A DNA stretch of 64,000 bases from Micromonospora sp. CP22 (lineage in GTDB: Bacteria; Actinomycetota; Actinomycetes; Mycobacteriales; Micromonosporaceae). The DNA is taken from NCBI RefSeq assembly GCF_009712475.1, contig NZ_VCJO01000001.1, positions 659,840-723,839 of the forward strand. Direction: 5' to 3'. The notes under the pieces are model-generated. The model was not told where the DNA came from. It worked only from the letters and a program-made list of their open reading frames with translations, and searched no databases. Positions 49,603 to 57,365 of this stretch are shown here, in pieces. Both the position numbers and the translations under genes were made by a program. Every line of letters starts with the position of its first letter. Position 1 is the stretch's first letter.

Positions 49603-51024
49603 ATGACACCTGCCCCGGCGGCACCCGCCGCCCTGCCTGCGCGACGCCGGCTACCGCTGGCGTTAGCCCTGGTCACCGCCCTCACCGCCGGTCTGGCCGG
49701 GCTCACCACCACCGCGGACGCCGCCGTGCCACCACCACCGTCGGGTTGGAGCCTGGTGTGGAGCGACGACTTCACCGGCGCCGCCGGCACCCTGCCGTCC
49801 GCCAGTAACTGGATCATCGACACCGGCACCAGCTACCCGGGTGGGCCGCCCAACTGGGGCACCGGCGAGATCCAGACGTACACGAACAGCACCGCCAACG
49901 TCAGCCACGACGGGGCCGGCAACCTGCGGATCACCCCGCTGCGCGACGGCGCCGGACGCTGGACCTCGGCCCGCATCGAGACCGTACGTAGCGACTTCAA
50001 GGCCCCGGCCGGTGGGGTGCTGGCCATCGAGGGCCGCCTCCAGATGCCCAACGTCACCGGCGCCGCCGCGATGGGGTACTGGCCGGCGTTCTGGGCGCTC
50101 GGTTCGCCGTACCGGGGCAATTACCACAACTGGCCGGGCATCGGCGAGTTCGACGTGATGGAGAACGTCAACGGGCTCAACACGGTCTGGGGTGTGCTGC
50201 ACTGCGGTGTCGCACCGGGCGGGCCCTGCGACGAGTTCAACGGCATCGGCGGCTCCCGGGCCTGCCCCGGCAGCACCTGTCAGTCGGCGTTCCACACCTA
50301 CCGCTTCGAGTGGGACGCCTCGGTGAGCCCGCAACAGCTGCGCTGGTACGTCGACGGGCAGCTCTACCACACGGTGAGCCAGAACCGGGTCGGTGAGCCG
50401 TACTGGTCGCAGATGACCAGCCACGCCGGATACTTCCTGCTGCTGAACGTGGCGATGGGTGGGGCCTTCCCGGACGGGGTCGCGGGCAGCGCCACCCCCA
50501 CCTCGGCCACCGTGCCCGGTCGGCCGATGCTTGTCGACTACGTGGCCGTCTACAGCCGGGGTGGCGGCAGTACGCCGCCCACGACGTCGCCGCCGACCAC
50601 GCCGCCGCCGGGCGGCGTGCGGGACGCGTACGCGACCATCCAGGCGGAGTCCTTCAACGCCCAGAGCGGCGTGATCGTCGAGGCGTGCTCCGAGGGTGGG
50701 CAGAACATCGGGGCGCTGCGCAACGGTGACTGGGTGCGCTACGACAACGTCGAGTTCGGCTCCAGTGGGCCGCGCGACTTCGTGGCCCGGGTCGCCTCCG
50801 GCGCGGCGGGAGGCATCAGTGGCCTGGTGGAGGTGCGGGTGGACAGCCCGACCAGTCCACCGATCGGCAGCTTCGCCATCGCCAACACCGGTGGCTGGCA
50901 GAGCTGGCGTTCGGTGCCCGGCAACGTCTCCGGGGTGACCGGGCGACGCACGGTCTACCTCACCTTCACCAGCGGTCAGCCCAACGACTTCGTCAACGTC
51001 AACTGGTTCCACTTCCGCCGCTGA
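49603..51024 (+). CDS. secreted GH16 beta-glucanase with C-terminal CBM6
   Basis: A 473-residue precursor with an Ala/Leu-rich Sec (possibly Tat-like) signal, cut near residue 41 (ADAA). The GH16 catalytic domain (about 48-320) holds the E-F-D-V-M-E catalytic core at 182-187 and WPAFWALG before it; GH16 enzymes of this type cut beta-1,3- or mixed-linked glucans. A Thr/Pro linker joins a CBM6-type carbohydrate-binding module (about 340-473, IQAESFNAQSGV onward). The ATG at 49603 has AGAGAGG upstream. Control by a LacI-family repressor is suggested by the palindrome over its promoter. Confidence 0.93.
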   Translation: MTPAPAAPAALPARRRLPLALALVTALTAGLAGLTTTADAAVPPPPSGWSLVWSDDFTGAAGTLPSASNWIIDTGTSYPGGPPNWGTGEIQTYTNSTANVSHDGAGNLRITPLRDGAGRWTSARIETVRSDFKAPAGGVLAIEGRLQMPNVTGAAAMGYWPAFWALGSPYRGNYHNWPGIGEFDVMENVNGLNTVWGVLHCGVAPGGPCDEFNGIGGSRACPGSTCQSAFHTYRFEWDASVSPQQLRWYVDGQLYHTVSQNRVGEPYWSQMTSHAGYFLLLNVAMGGAFPDGVAGSATPTSATVPGRPMLVDYVAVYSRGGGSTPPTTSPPTTPPPGGVRDAYATIQAESFNAQSGVIVEACSEGGQNIGALRNGDWVRYDNVEFGSSGPRDFVARVASGAAGGISGLVEVRVDSPTSPPIGSFAIANTGGWQSWRSVPGNVSGVTGRRTVYLTFTSGQPNDFVNVNWFHFRR

Positions 51025-51083
51025 GGTGCAAGGAAGGGCCCCCTACTAACGCCTGCGGTAGAGGAGGGGGCCCTTCCTAACAG
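51025..51083. repeat. paired AAGGAAGGG elements forming a 14-bp-arm hairpin
   Basis: AGGAAGGGCCCCCT (51031-51044) and AGGGGGCCCTTCCT (51065-51078) are exact reverse complements, 20 nt apart. The composite starts within 1 bp of the GH16 stop (TGAGGTGCAAGG) and shares AACGCCTG with the cluster at 5425-5510. It could terminate the GH16 transcript. Its right end abuts the truncated end of a chitinase remnant. Confidence 0.75.
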
Positions 51084-51563
51084 GCACGAACGCTGGTGCT
51101 GGCGGTGATCGGCGCGCTGGCCTTCGACCTGCCCGCCGGCGCCTACTGGGACGCGCTGCTGACCTCAGACGGTCAGCGGTACACCTTCACCAACCGCTCC
51201 TGGAACGGCACCATCGCACCCGGCGCCTCGGTCTCCTTCGGCTTTCTCGGCAGCGGTTCCGGCGTACCGACGAACTGCCTGCTCAACGGCGCGGCCTGCG
51301 CGGGCGGCAGCACGCCGCCACCGACCACGCCCCCGCCCACGACACCGTCGACCACCGGGCTGCCGAAGCACATAGTCCCGCCCAGCGTGGTCAACGCCGC
51401 GCTGGACTGCCTCGCCGGGGGCACCAACTGCGGCGGCTTCCGCCCGCCGCGCACCTACCCCGGCCTGCGGGGCGCGATGACCTGGTCGATCAACTGGGCC
51501 GTCACCAACGGCAACTCCTTCGCCCGTACCGTCGCCCCGCACCTGCGCACCCTGCCCGACTGA
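51081..51563 (+). pseudogene. remnant of a CBM2-GH18 chitinase gene
   Basis: The 155-codon frame from GTG 51096 keeps only the second half of a CBM2 module (LAFDLPAG, YTFTNRSWNGTIAPGASVSFGF), a Pro/Thr linker, the first residues of a GH18 domain (GLPKH) and its last 50 or so (VNAALDCLAGGTNC, LRGAMTWSINWAVTNGNSFA). The catalytic DxxDxDxE barrel core is missing, apparently by an in-frame deletion, and there is no signal peptide or start context; an in-frame TAA at 51078 lies in the repeat. It is read as a decayed secreted chitinase next to the GH16 gene. Expression of a short secreted binding module is unlikely without a signal. Confidence 0.75.
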
Positions 51564-51588
51564 CCACGAGGCCCCACCCCCGGCCGCG

Positions 51589-51630
51589 TTGACCATGGGT
51601 CGCGCCTCGGGCGACGGCCCGTGGTCAACC
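51589..51630. terminator. hairpin between the chitinase remnant and dedA
   Basis: GTTGACCATGGG (51589-51600) pairs with CCCGTGGTCAAC (51619-51630), with one T/G opposition, around an 18-nt loop. Confidence 0.55.
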
Positions 51631-51647
51631 GGCGGGGTGGCGGGTGA

Positions 51648-52298
51648 TCAGGAGACAGGGGAGCGGCGGCGACGACGGACCTTCTTGACCGCCCACGAGG
51701 CGATCATGAGGACGATCAGGGCGATGATCCCGTAGTCGAACCAGGAGCTGTAGCGGTCGATCTGGTGCCAGCGGGAACCGAGGGCATAGCCGAGGCCGAT
51801 GAAGAGCCCGTTCCAGATGCCGCTGCCCAGCGTGGTGAGGGTGACGAACTCGACCAGCGGCATCCGGTTCGCCCCGGCCGGTACCGACACCAGGCTGCGT
51901 ACCACCGGTGCCATCCGGCCGAAGAACACCGCCCAGCGGCCGTACCGCTCGAACCAGCGGTCCGCCTTCTCCAGGTCGTCCAGGTCGACCAGGGGCAACC
52001 GGTCCAACCACCGTTTGAGGCGGTCCTCGCCGAGGGCGGCGCCGAGCCAGTAGAGGACCAGCGCGCCGAGCACCGAGCCGACGGTGGCGGCGACGGTCAC
52101 CACCGCCAGGTTGAACCGACCCTCGCTGGCCAGATACCCGGACATCGCCAGGACGATCTCGCTCGGGATGGGCGGGATGATGCTCTCCAGGGCGACCAGC
52201 AGGGCCACTCCCACCGCGCCGCCCGCCTCGATCACCCCGGCGATCCAACCGGTCAGCCCGCCGACCTGGGCGGGATCGACGTCCTGGGCGAGCGCCAT
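51648..52298 (-). CDS. DedA-family membrane protein
   Basis: A 216-residue DedA/SNARE-associated (VTT) protein, a family of lipid scramblases/flippases for undecaprenyl phosphate or phosphatidylethanolamine in the cytoplasmic membrane. Key features are the re-entrant E-S-x-x-P-P-I-P-S-E motif in ALESIIPPIPSEIVLAMSG and the FFGRMAPVVRSLVSVPAG segment with the conserved Arg and Gly residues, followed by two C-terminal membrane helices and a basic tail. The ATG at 52298 has AAAGG about 7 nt upstream. Confidence 0.92.
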   Translation of the reverse strand: MALAQDVDPAQVGGLTGWIAGVIEAGGAVGVALLVALESIIPPIPSEIVLAMSGYLASEGRFNLAVVTVAATVGSVLGALVLYWLGAALGEDRLKRWLDRLPLVDLDDLEKADRWFERYGRWAVFFGRMAPVVRSLVSVPAGANRMPLVEFVTLTTLGSGIWNGLFIGLGYALGSRWHQIDRYSSWFDYGIIALIVLMIASWAVKKVRRRRRSPVS

Positions 52299-52362
52299 GA
52301 TGAAGCCTTTCGCGGGTCCGGCGTAGACCTCGCTGTTACCCGCCGAGATCCCGCCGCACACC

Positions 52363-52450
52363 GACCGCCGCCGCCGTCACCGCCGCCGCCGTCACCGTCG
52401 CCGTCACCGCCGCCGTCACCGTCGCCGCCGTCGCCGCCGTCACCGCTGCC
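52363..52450. repeat. CCGCCGTCA low-complexity tract
   Basis: About 85 bp made of irregular GCCGCC and GTCACC words with mixed 3-, 6- and 9-bp periods. It lies between the divergent dedA and GH13 genes. It codes nothing recognisable and may vary in length by slippage. Confidence 0.7.
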
Positions 52451-52513
52451 GCGCGCCGGACGCCGACCCCGGGCGGGTTTGCCGAAGTCGCGGCCGGGAG
52501 AACGTACGGGGGC

Positions 52514-54166
52514 ATGTCTGACAGGTGGTACTCGGAGGCGGTCGTGTACTGCCTCGACATCGACACATACGCGGACTCCGACGGTGACGGGGTGGGTGAC
52601 ATCCAGGGCCTGATCGGTCGGCTGGACTACCTGGCCCGGCTCGGCGTGACCTGCCTCTGGCTACACCCCATCCACCCCTCGCCCAACGACGACGACGGCT
52701 ACGACGTGACCGACTTCTACAACGTTGACCCCCGGTTCGGGACCCTGGGCGACTTCGCCGAACTGCTGCACCAGGCCGGCAACCGGGGCATCCGGGTGGT
52801 CATCGACCTGGTGGTGAACCACACCTCCGACCAGCACCCGTGGTTCGTCTCCGCCCGATCGTCGCCGGACTCGCCGTACCGCGACTGGTACGTCTGGTCC
52901 GACCAGGAGCCGGCCGACCGGCACCAGGGCATGGTCTTCCCCGGGGAGCAGCACGAGACCTGGACCTACGACCGGACCGCGAAGGCCTGGTACTACCACC
53001 GGTTCTACAAGTTCCAGCCCGACCTCAACACCACGAACCCGGCGGTACGCGCCGAGATCAAGAAGATCATGTCGTTCTGGATCCAGTTGGGTGTCGCCGG
53101 ATTCCGGATGGACGCGGTGCCGTTCATCATCGAGCGCACCGAGCCGGGCGACCCGAATCCGGAACTGGACTTCGAGTTCCTCACCGAGTTGCGGCAGCAC
53201 GTGCAGTGGCGGCGCGGGGACGCCGTCCTGCTGGCTGAGGCGAACGTCGAGCCCGACAACCTGCCCGCCTTCTTCGGCGACAGCGGCGGCTCGGCGAACC
53301 GGGTGCACATGCTCTTCGACTTCATGCTCAACGGGCGGCTGATGCTGGCCCTCGCCCGGCAGGACCCGGAGCCGGTGATCGAGGCGCTGCGGGACACCCC
53401 GGCGCTGCCCGAGGGTGGGCAGTGGGCGACGTTCCTGCGCAACCACGACGAGATCGACCTGTCCCGGCTCACCGCCGAACAGCGCAATCAGGTGTACGCG
53501 CAGTTCGGGCCCGAGGAGCACATGCGTATCTACGACCGGGGCATCCGCCGCCGGTTGGCACCGATGCTCGGCAACGACCGGCGGCGCACCGAGTTGGCGT
53601 ACTCCCTCCAGTTCAGCCTGCGCGGCACGCCGGTGCTGCGCTACGGCGAGGAGATCGGCATGGGGGAGGACCTGTCGTTGCCCGGCCGGGAGGCCATCCG
53701 TACCCCGATGCAGTGGTCGAACCAGGCCAACGCCGGCTTCTCCACCGCGGAGCCGGAGAAGCTCGTGCGCCCGGTCGTAGACAAGGGCGAGTTCGGGTAC
53801 GAGAAGGTCAACGTCACGCTTCAGCGTCGGGACCGCAGCTCGCTCCTGGCCTGGTTCGAGCGGATGATCCGCACCATGCGGGAGGCCCCGGAGATCGGCT
53901 CCGGCTCCACCTCGCACATCGACGTGCCGATGCCACCGGGGGTGCTGGCGCACCGGGCTGACGGCCCGACGGGAACGATGGTGTTCCTGCACAACCTCGG
54001 CACCATCGACGCCGAGATCGACCTGAGCCTGCTGCAACCGGAAGCGGACCTCCCCATCGACGTGCTCGCCGACCGCAACTACGACGACGTGGGCAAACTG
54101 GACAAGTTGCAGCTGTCCGGCTACGGCTACCGCTGGATCCGGCTCTGCCGGTCCTGGTCGTCCTGA
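52514..54166 (+). CDS. GH13 alpha-amylase family enzyme (trehalose-synthase-like)
   Basis: A 550-residue cytosolic GH13 protein. The four conserved regions are visible: VIDLVVNHTS; GFRMDAV with the nucleophile Asp; LLAEANVEP with the acid/base Glu; and FLRNHDEID with the third Asp. The sequence YSEAVVYCLDIDTYADSDGDGVGD at the start and the long B domain resemble trehalose synthase (TreS, GH13_16), which isomerises maltose to trehalose, but it lacks the maltokinase partner. A C-terminal beta domain ends the protein. No signal peptide. The ATG at 52514 has GGGGG upstream. It could also be an alpha-glucosidase or sucrose-type enzyme. Confidence 0.85.
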   Translation: MSDRWYSEAVVYCLDIDTYADSDGDGVGDIQGLIGRLDYLARLGVTCLWLHPIHPSPNDDDGYDVTDFYNVDPRFGTLGDFAELLHQAGNRGIRVVIDLVVNHTSDQHPWFVSARSSPDSPYRDWYVWSDQEPADRHQGMVFPGEQHETWTYDRTAKAWYYHRFYKFQPDLNTTNPAVRAEIKKIMSFWIQLGVAGFRMDAVPFIIERTEPGDPNPELDFEFLTELRQHVQWRRGDAVLLAEANVEPDNLPAFFGDSGGSANRVHMLFDFMLNGRLMLALARQDPEPVIEALRDTPALPEGGQWATFLRNHDEIDLSRLTAEQRNQVYAQFGPEEHMRIYDRGIRRRLAPMLGNDRRRTELAYSLQFSLRGTPVLRYGEEIGMGEDLSLPGREAIRTPMQWSNQANAGFSTAEPEKLVRPVVDKGEFGYEKVNVTLQRRDRSSLLAWFERMIRTMREAPEIGSGSTSHIDVPMPPGVLAHRADGPTGTMVFLHNLGTIDAEIDLSLLQPEADLPIDVLADRNYDDVGKLDKLQLSGYGYRWIRLCRSWSS

Positions 54167-54308
54167 GCGCGGTGCCGGTCGCCCCATCGGCGTGGTCCGC
54201 CGACCTCCGGGCGGGGCGGGCCGGTCCGGAGGCCGGGATCGATGGGGGCCATGCCGCCCCGGGGTGGGTTACGCTCCTGCGGTCGAGCCAAGTTACCGGG
54301 AGGTAGGC

Positions 54309-55067
54309 ATGTCGGAGGGGCAGCGGGTCGCGATCGTGACCGGGGCGGCACGGGGAATCGGCGCGGCCACCGCGAAACGGTTGGCGGCCGACGGGCTGGC
54401 GGTGGCCGTGGTCGACATCGAGGAGTCAGCGACGAAGGAGACCGTGGACGCCATCGCCGCGGCTGGCGGTCGGGCGCTCGGCGTCGGCGCGGACGTGTCG
54501 GAGCGGGCCCAGGTGGAAGCGGCCGTGGACCGGGTGGTCGCCGAACTCGGCGCGCCGACCGTGTTGGTCAACAACGCGGGTGTGCTCCGGGACAACCTAC
54601 TGTTCAAGATGACCGACGCCGACTGGGACACCGTCCTGGGCGTACACCTGCGCGGGGCGTTCCTGTTCAGCCAGGCCGCGCAGAAGCACATGGTCGAGGC
54701 GCGCTGGGGTCGCATCGTCAACCTCTCCAGCACCTCCGCGCTGGGCAACCGGGGCCAGGCCAACTACTCCGCCGCCAAGGCCGGTATGCAGGGCTTCACC
54801 AAGACCCTCGCCATCGAGCTGGGCCCGTTCGGGGTGACCGTCAACGCGGTCGCGCCCGGATTCATCGTCACCGACATGACCGCCGCCACCGCCGCGCGGA
54901 TGAAGGTGGACTTCGAGGCCATGCAGAAGCACGCGGAGTCGGAGATCCCGGTGCGCCGGGTGGGCCGTCCCGAGGACGTGGCCCACACCATCTCGTTCCT
55001 GGTCAGCGAAGGGGCGTCCTTCGTGTCCGGCCAGGTCGTCTACGTCGCCGGTGGGCCCCGGGACTGA
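54309..55067 (+). CDS. FabG-like 3-oxoacyl-ACP reductase (SDR)
   Basis: A 252-residue classical SDR: TGAARGIGAATAKRL, the acidic Asp after strand 2 (VVDIEES) which suggests NAD preference, NNAGVLRDNLLFKM, the catalytic Ser in VNLSSTSALG and YxxxK in YSAAKAG, and the C-terminal PEDVAHTISFLVSEGASFVSGQVVYVAGG. It probably reduces a 3-oxoacyl thioester or a related ketone. The ATG at 54309 has GGAGGT 5-6 nt upstream; a -10-like TACGCT is at 54270-54275. It stands alone. Confidence 0.9.
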   Translation: MSEGQRVAIVTGAARGIGAATAKRLAADGLAVAVVDIEESATKETVDAIAAAGGRALGVGADVSERAQVEAAVDRVVAELGAPTVLVNNAGVLRDNLLFKMTDADWDTVLGVHLRGAFLFSQAAQKHMVEARWGRIVNLSSTSALGNRGQANYSAAKAGMQGFTKTLAIELGPFGVTVNAVAPGFIVTDMTAATAARMKVDFEAMQKHAESEIPVRRVGRPEDVAHTISFLVSEGASFVSGQVVYVAGGPRD

Positions 55068-55078
55068 CCGGCCCCGCA

Positions 55079-55124
55079 CACCGGGTCTCCTGCTGGGCGG
55101 ATGGCGTCAGGAGGAGACCCGGTG
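55079..55124. terminator. bidirectional hairpin after the SDR gene
   Basis: CACCGGGTCTCCT (55079-55091) and AGGAGACCCGGTG (55112-55124) are perfect 13-bp arms with a 20-nt loop. The second arm overlaps the last codons of the convergent membrane-protein gene. Confidence 0.65.
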
Positions 55125-55535
55125 CGCCGCCCGGCGGGTGTGCAGTAGCCAGGCGAGGCCGAGGATCGGCAGCACCAGGGGGATGTAGCCGTAGCCGCTG
55201 CCGAAACCGGACCAGACCGTCTCGTCCGGGAAGAGATCCGGGCGGGCCAGACTGAACGCGCCGACGCCGACCACGCCGGCCAGTTCCAGCGCGCAACAGG
55301 CCAGGGCGACGCGGCGACCCGCATGACCGGCCCGCGCCAGACCGACCGCGGCGACGATGTAGACCACCGCGGCGAGCGCGGAGAGCAGGTACGCCAACGG
55401 CGCCTCGTCGAACTTGGTGGCGATCTGGACGGCGGCGCGGCTGCTCGCCGCGATGGCGAAGATCAGGTAGACGGCGATCAGCAGCCGTCCCGGCCCGGCG
55501 TTGGTTCGTGGGCGGGCGGTGTGTGACTCAGCCAC
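55107..55535 (-). CDS. small membrane protein, unknown function
   Basis: A 142-residue protein with four hydrophobic segments (LIAVYLIFAIAASSRAAVQI; LAYLLSALAAVVYIVAAVGLA; VALACCALELAGVVGVGAF; GYIPLVLPILGLAWLL). It carries FPDETVWSGFGSGYGY before the last helix, a sequence I recall from many actinobacterial integral membrane proteins of unknown role. GTG start at 55535 overlaps the preceding gene by 8 bp, so the two are translated together. Confidence 0.75.
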   Translation of the reverse strand: MAESHTARPRTNAGPGRLLIAVYLIFAIAASSRAAVQIATKFDEAPLAYLLSALAAVVYIVAAVGLARAGHAGRRVALACCALELAGVVGVGAFSLARPDLFPDETVWSGFGSGYGYIPLVLPILGLAWLLHTRRAAHRVSS

Positions 55536-55944
55536 CGAGCACTTCCCAGGTCTGCTGGAGCCGGACCACGACCACCGGGGTCACCAGGCACACCGCGCAG
55601 ACGATCGCCGACCCCCAGCGGGTCGGTTCCATCCGGGCCAGCACCGCCGCCAGCGGCGGTAGGCAGACGAGGGTGACCAGGTAGCCGAAGAACGACCCCG
55701 GTTCGCCGGGGCGCTCGCCGCCGGTCAGCGCCACGGCGGTCACCACCGCCAACCCCAGCAGCAGCAACTCCAGCACGGCCAGCCCGATGAACTGCACCCG
55801 GTCCGGCGACCGGTGGCGCAACGCGGCCACCAGCGCCCAGACGGCGACCAGGAGCGCCACGACGATGGCGGCGACGGCCAGCGCCCCGTCGACCGGAGAC
55901 CCGGAGACGGGAACGGTGGCCGGTGCGGGGGTGGGAGTGTTCAC
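55528..55944 (-). CDS. small membrane protein, unknown function
   Basis: A 138-residue protein: a short Thr/Pro-rich start, then about four membrane segments (GALAVAAIVVALLVAVWALVAAL; VQFIGLAVLELLLLGLAVVTAVAL; FGYLVTLVCLPPLAAVLAR; SAIVCAVCLVTPVVVVRLQ). It is the upstream partner of the overlapping gene and probably forms a complex with it. The GTG at 55944 is the most likely start; the long open frame further upstream is antisense to another gene. A -10-like TAGAGT lies about 35 bp upstream. Confidence 0.7.
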   Translation of the reverse strand: MNTPTPAPATVPVSGSPVDGALAVAAIVVALLVAVWALVAALRHRSPDRVQFIGLAVLELLLLGLAVVTAVALTGGERPGEPGSFFGYLVTLVCLPPLAAVLARMEPTRWGSAIVCAVCLVTPVVVVRLQQTWEVLGG

Positions 55945-56136
55945 CTGGTTCGTCCGGTGCTCGTTCCGATCACCGGCCCACTCTACTAACCCCCGTAGTA
56001 AGAGCCGCCGGAAGGCACCCCACGCCGGTCGGCGGGGCACCGGTACGCCCGTAGGTGTCCGCGTAGGCCCTCGCGGGCGTGGTCTGATGGTCGTGACACG
56101 ACCCGGGTGGGCCGTGGCCAGGTGAGGAGGCACGGG

Positions 56137-57039
56137 ATGCGGTTCGGGTTGTTCGGCACCGGGCACTGGGCGGCGGAGACGCACGCGGCGGGACTCGACG
56201 CACACCCCAGAGCGGATCTCGTCGGAGTGTGGGGGCGTGACCCTGACAAGGCCGCCGCGTTGGCCGCCCGCTACGGGGTGCCGGCGTTCGAGGATGTCGA
56301 CACGTTGATCGAGGCGTGCGACACGGTCGCCGTCGCGGTCGCCCCCGACATCCAGGTGGAGATCGCCGTCCGGGCCGCCACCGCCGGTCGGCACCTGCTG
56401 CTCGACAAGCCGCTGGCGTTGAACGTGGCCGACGCCGATCGGGTGGTCGAGGCGGCCGTGGGCTCGAACGTGGCGTCGGTGGTCTTCTTCACCGGCCGTT
56501 ACCAACCGGAGGTCGCCGGCTTCATCGCCGCGACCGCCGCCGCCGGAGGATGGCACACCGCCCAGGTGATCCGGTTCGCCTCGATCTTCCAGCCCAGCAG
56601 CCCGTACGCACAGTCGCCGTGGCGTCGGGAGCACGGCGCGTTGTGGGACGTCGGCCCGCACGCGCTGGCCGTCCTGCTGCCGGTGCTCGGCCGGGTGGCC
56701 CGGGTGTCCGCCGCCGATGGCCCCGGCGGCCTGGTGCACCTGCTGCTCAGCCACGCCGACGGTGCCACCAGCACGGTGTCGCTGACCCTGGACGCACCGC
56801 CCCGCTCGGTCGCCGCCGAGTTCGTCCTCTACGGCGAGAGCGGTATCGAGCGCCTGCCGGCCAGCGGCGCGAGTGCGGCGACGGCCTTCGGGGTGGCGAT
56901 CGACCAGTTGTTGGCCGAGGTCGACGCCGGCACCCGCGACCACCGCTGTGACGTGCGGTTCGGCCGCGAAGTGGTGTCCGTCCTGGCCGCCGCCGAGGCC
57001 GCCCGCGCGCAGGGCACCGTGATCGACGTACCGGCCTGA
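56137..57039 (+). CDS. Gfo/Idh/MocA-family oxidoreductase
   Basis: A 300-residue NAD(P)-dependent sugar or inositol dehydrogenase-like protein: the Rossmann start RFGLFGTGHWAAETHAAGL, then GVWGRDPDKAAALAARYGVPAF, and the catalytic lysine in LLDKPLALNVADADRVV (the EKP-like motif is DKP here). The C-terminal alpha/beta domain has HGALWDVGPHALAVLLP with the conserved Asp-x-Gly-x-His. The ATG at 56137 has GAGGAGG upstream. Substrate unknown. It lies just before the erm leader ORF. Confidence 0.87.
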   Translation: MRFGLFGTGHWAAETHAAGLDAHPRADLVGVWGRDPDKAAALAARYGVPAFEDVDTLIEACDTVAVAVAPDIQVEIAVRAATAGRHLLLDKPLALNVADADRVVEAAVGSNVASVVFFTGRYQPEVAGFIAATAAAGGWHTAQVIRFASIFQPSSPYAQSPWRREHGALWDVGPHALAVLLPVLGRVARVSAADGPGGLVHLLLSHADGATSTVSLTLDAPPRSVAAEFVLYGESGIERLPASGASAATAFGVAIDQLLAEVDAGTRDHRCDVRFGREVVSVLAAAEAARAQGTVIDVPA

Positions 57040-57078
57040 GCGGGCCGGAAACCGGTGGCCGCCCGCCACGCGGGTGGG

Positions 57079-57084
57079 TAGGGT
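57079..57084 (+). promoter_or_regulatory. -10 element upstream of the erm leader ORF
   Basis: TAGGGT ends 7 nt before the ATG at 57092, the same layout as other leaderless genes in this window. Confidence 0.5.
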
Positions 57085-57091
57085 CGCCGGC

Positions 57092-57205
57092 ATGTGCGTG
57101 TGCGCTTTGATCAACGCGGTCGCCATGCCGGCCGCGTTCGGGCCGCTGCTGGTGGCCCGCCCGCGCGTCCGGCGCCCGGCCCTGGCCGGCGCGGTCCGCG
57201 ACTGA
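57092..57205 (+). CDS. probable leader peptide of the erm gene (37 aa)
   Basis: A small open frame starting MCVCALINAV and ending AGAVRD, 160 nt before the erm start codon. It has no family. Support is its position behind a TAGGGT-N7-ATG leaderless start, and the motif RPRVR at residues 23-27, which holds two Arg-X-Arg triplets. Arg/Lys-X-Arg/Lys motifs are known sites of macrolide-dependent ribosome stalling in erm leader peptides. Codons 29-32 (57178-57185, GGCCCTGG) are exactly complementary to 57272-57279, the foot of a downstream hairpin, so translation could switch RNA folding. The inducing drug and direction of the switch cannot be read from sequence. Confidence 0.55.
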   Translation: MCVCALINAVAMPAAFGPLLVARPRVRRPALAGAVRD

Positions 57206-57349
57206 CACCACTTCCCGCGTACGTCTGCGGCACCCGTCCCCGCGTGGTGGTGCCGTTCCCGCGCCATCTCACCAGGGCCGTCCGAGTCCCGATCACTCGG
57301 ACAGGCCCCGTCGACGGTCGCCTGTCCGCTCTCGTCGCCACCCGGCGAC
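57178..57349 (+). promoter_or_regulatory. candidate attenuator between leader ORF and erm
   Basis: Competing structures are visible. P1: CGGCACC (57228-57234) with GGTGCCG (57249-57255). P2: GGGCC-GTCCGAGT (57275-57287) with ACTCGGAC, a bulged A, then GGCCC (57295-57308), a 13-bp stem with a 7-nt loop. P3: GTCGCC (57334-57339) with GGCGAC (57344-57349), just before the ribosome-binding site; a second GTCGCC at 57317-57322 could replace the first. The leader-ORF segment 57178-57185 can pair with 57272-57279 and block P2. No T-tract follows P2. Confidence 0.55.
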
Positions 57350-57365
57350 AGACAAGGACGACGCC

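Noticed and set aside
55945..57267. Long upstream part of the minus-strand frame ending at 55528
   Set aside because: It lies antisense to the Gfo/Idh/MocA gene and the erm leader; only the last 138 codons look like a membrane protein.
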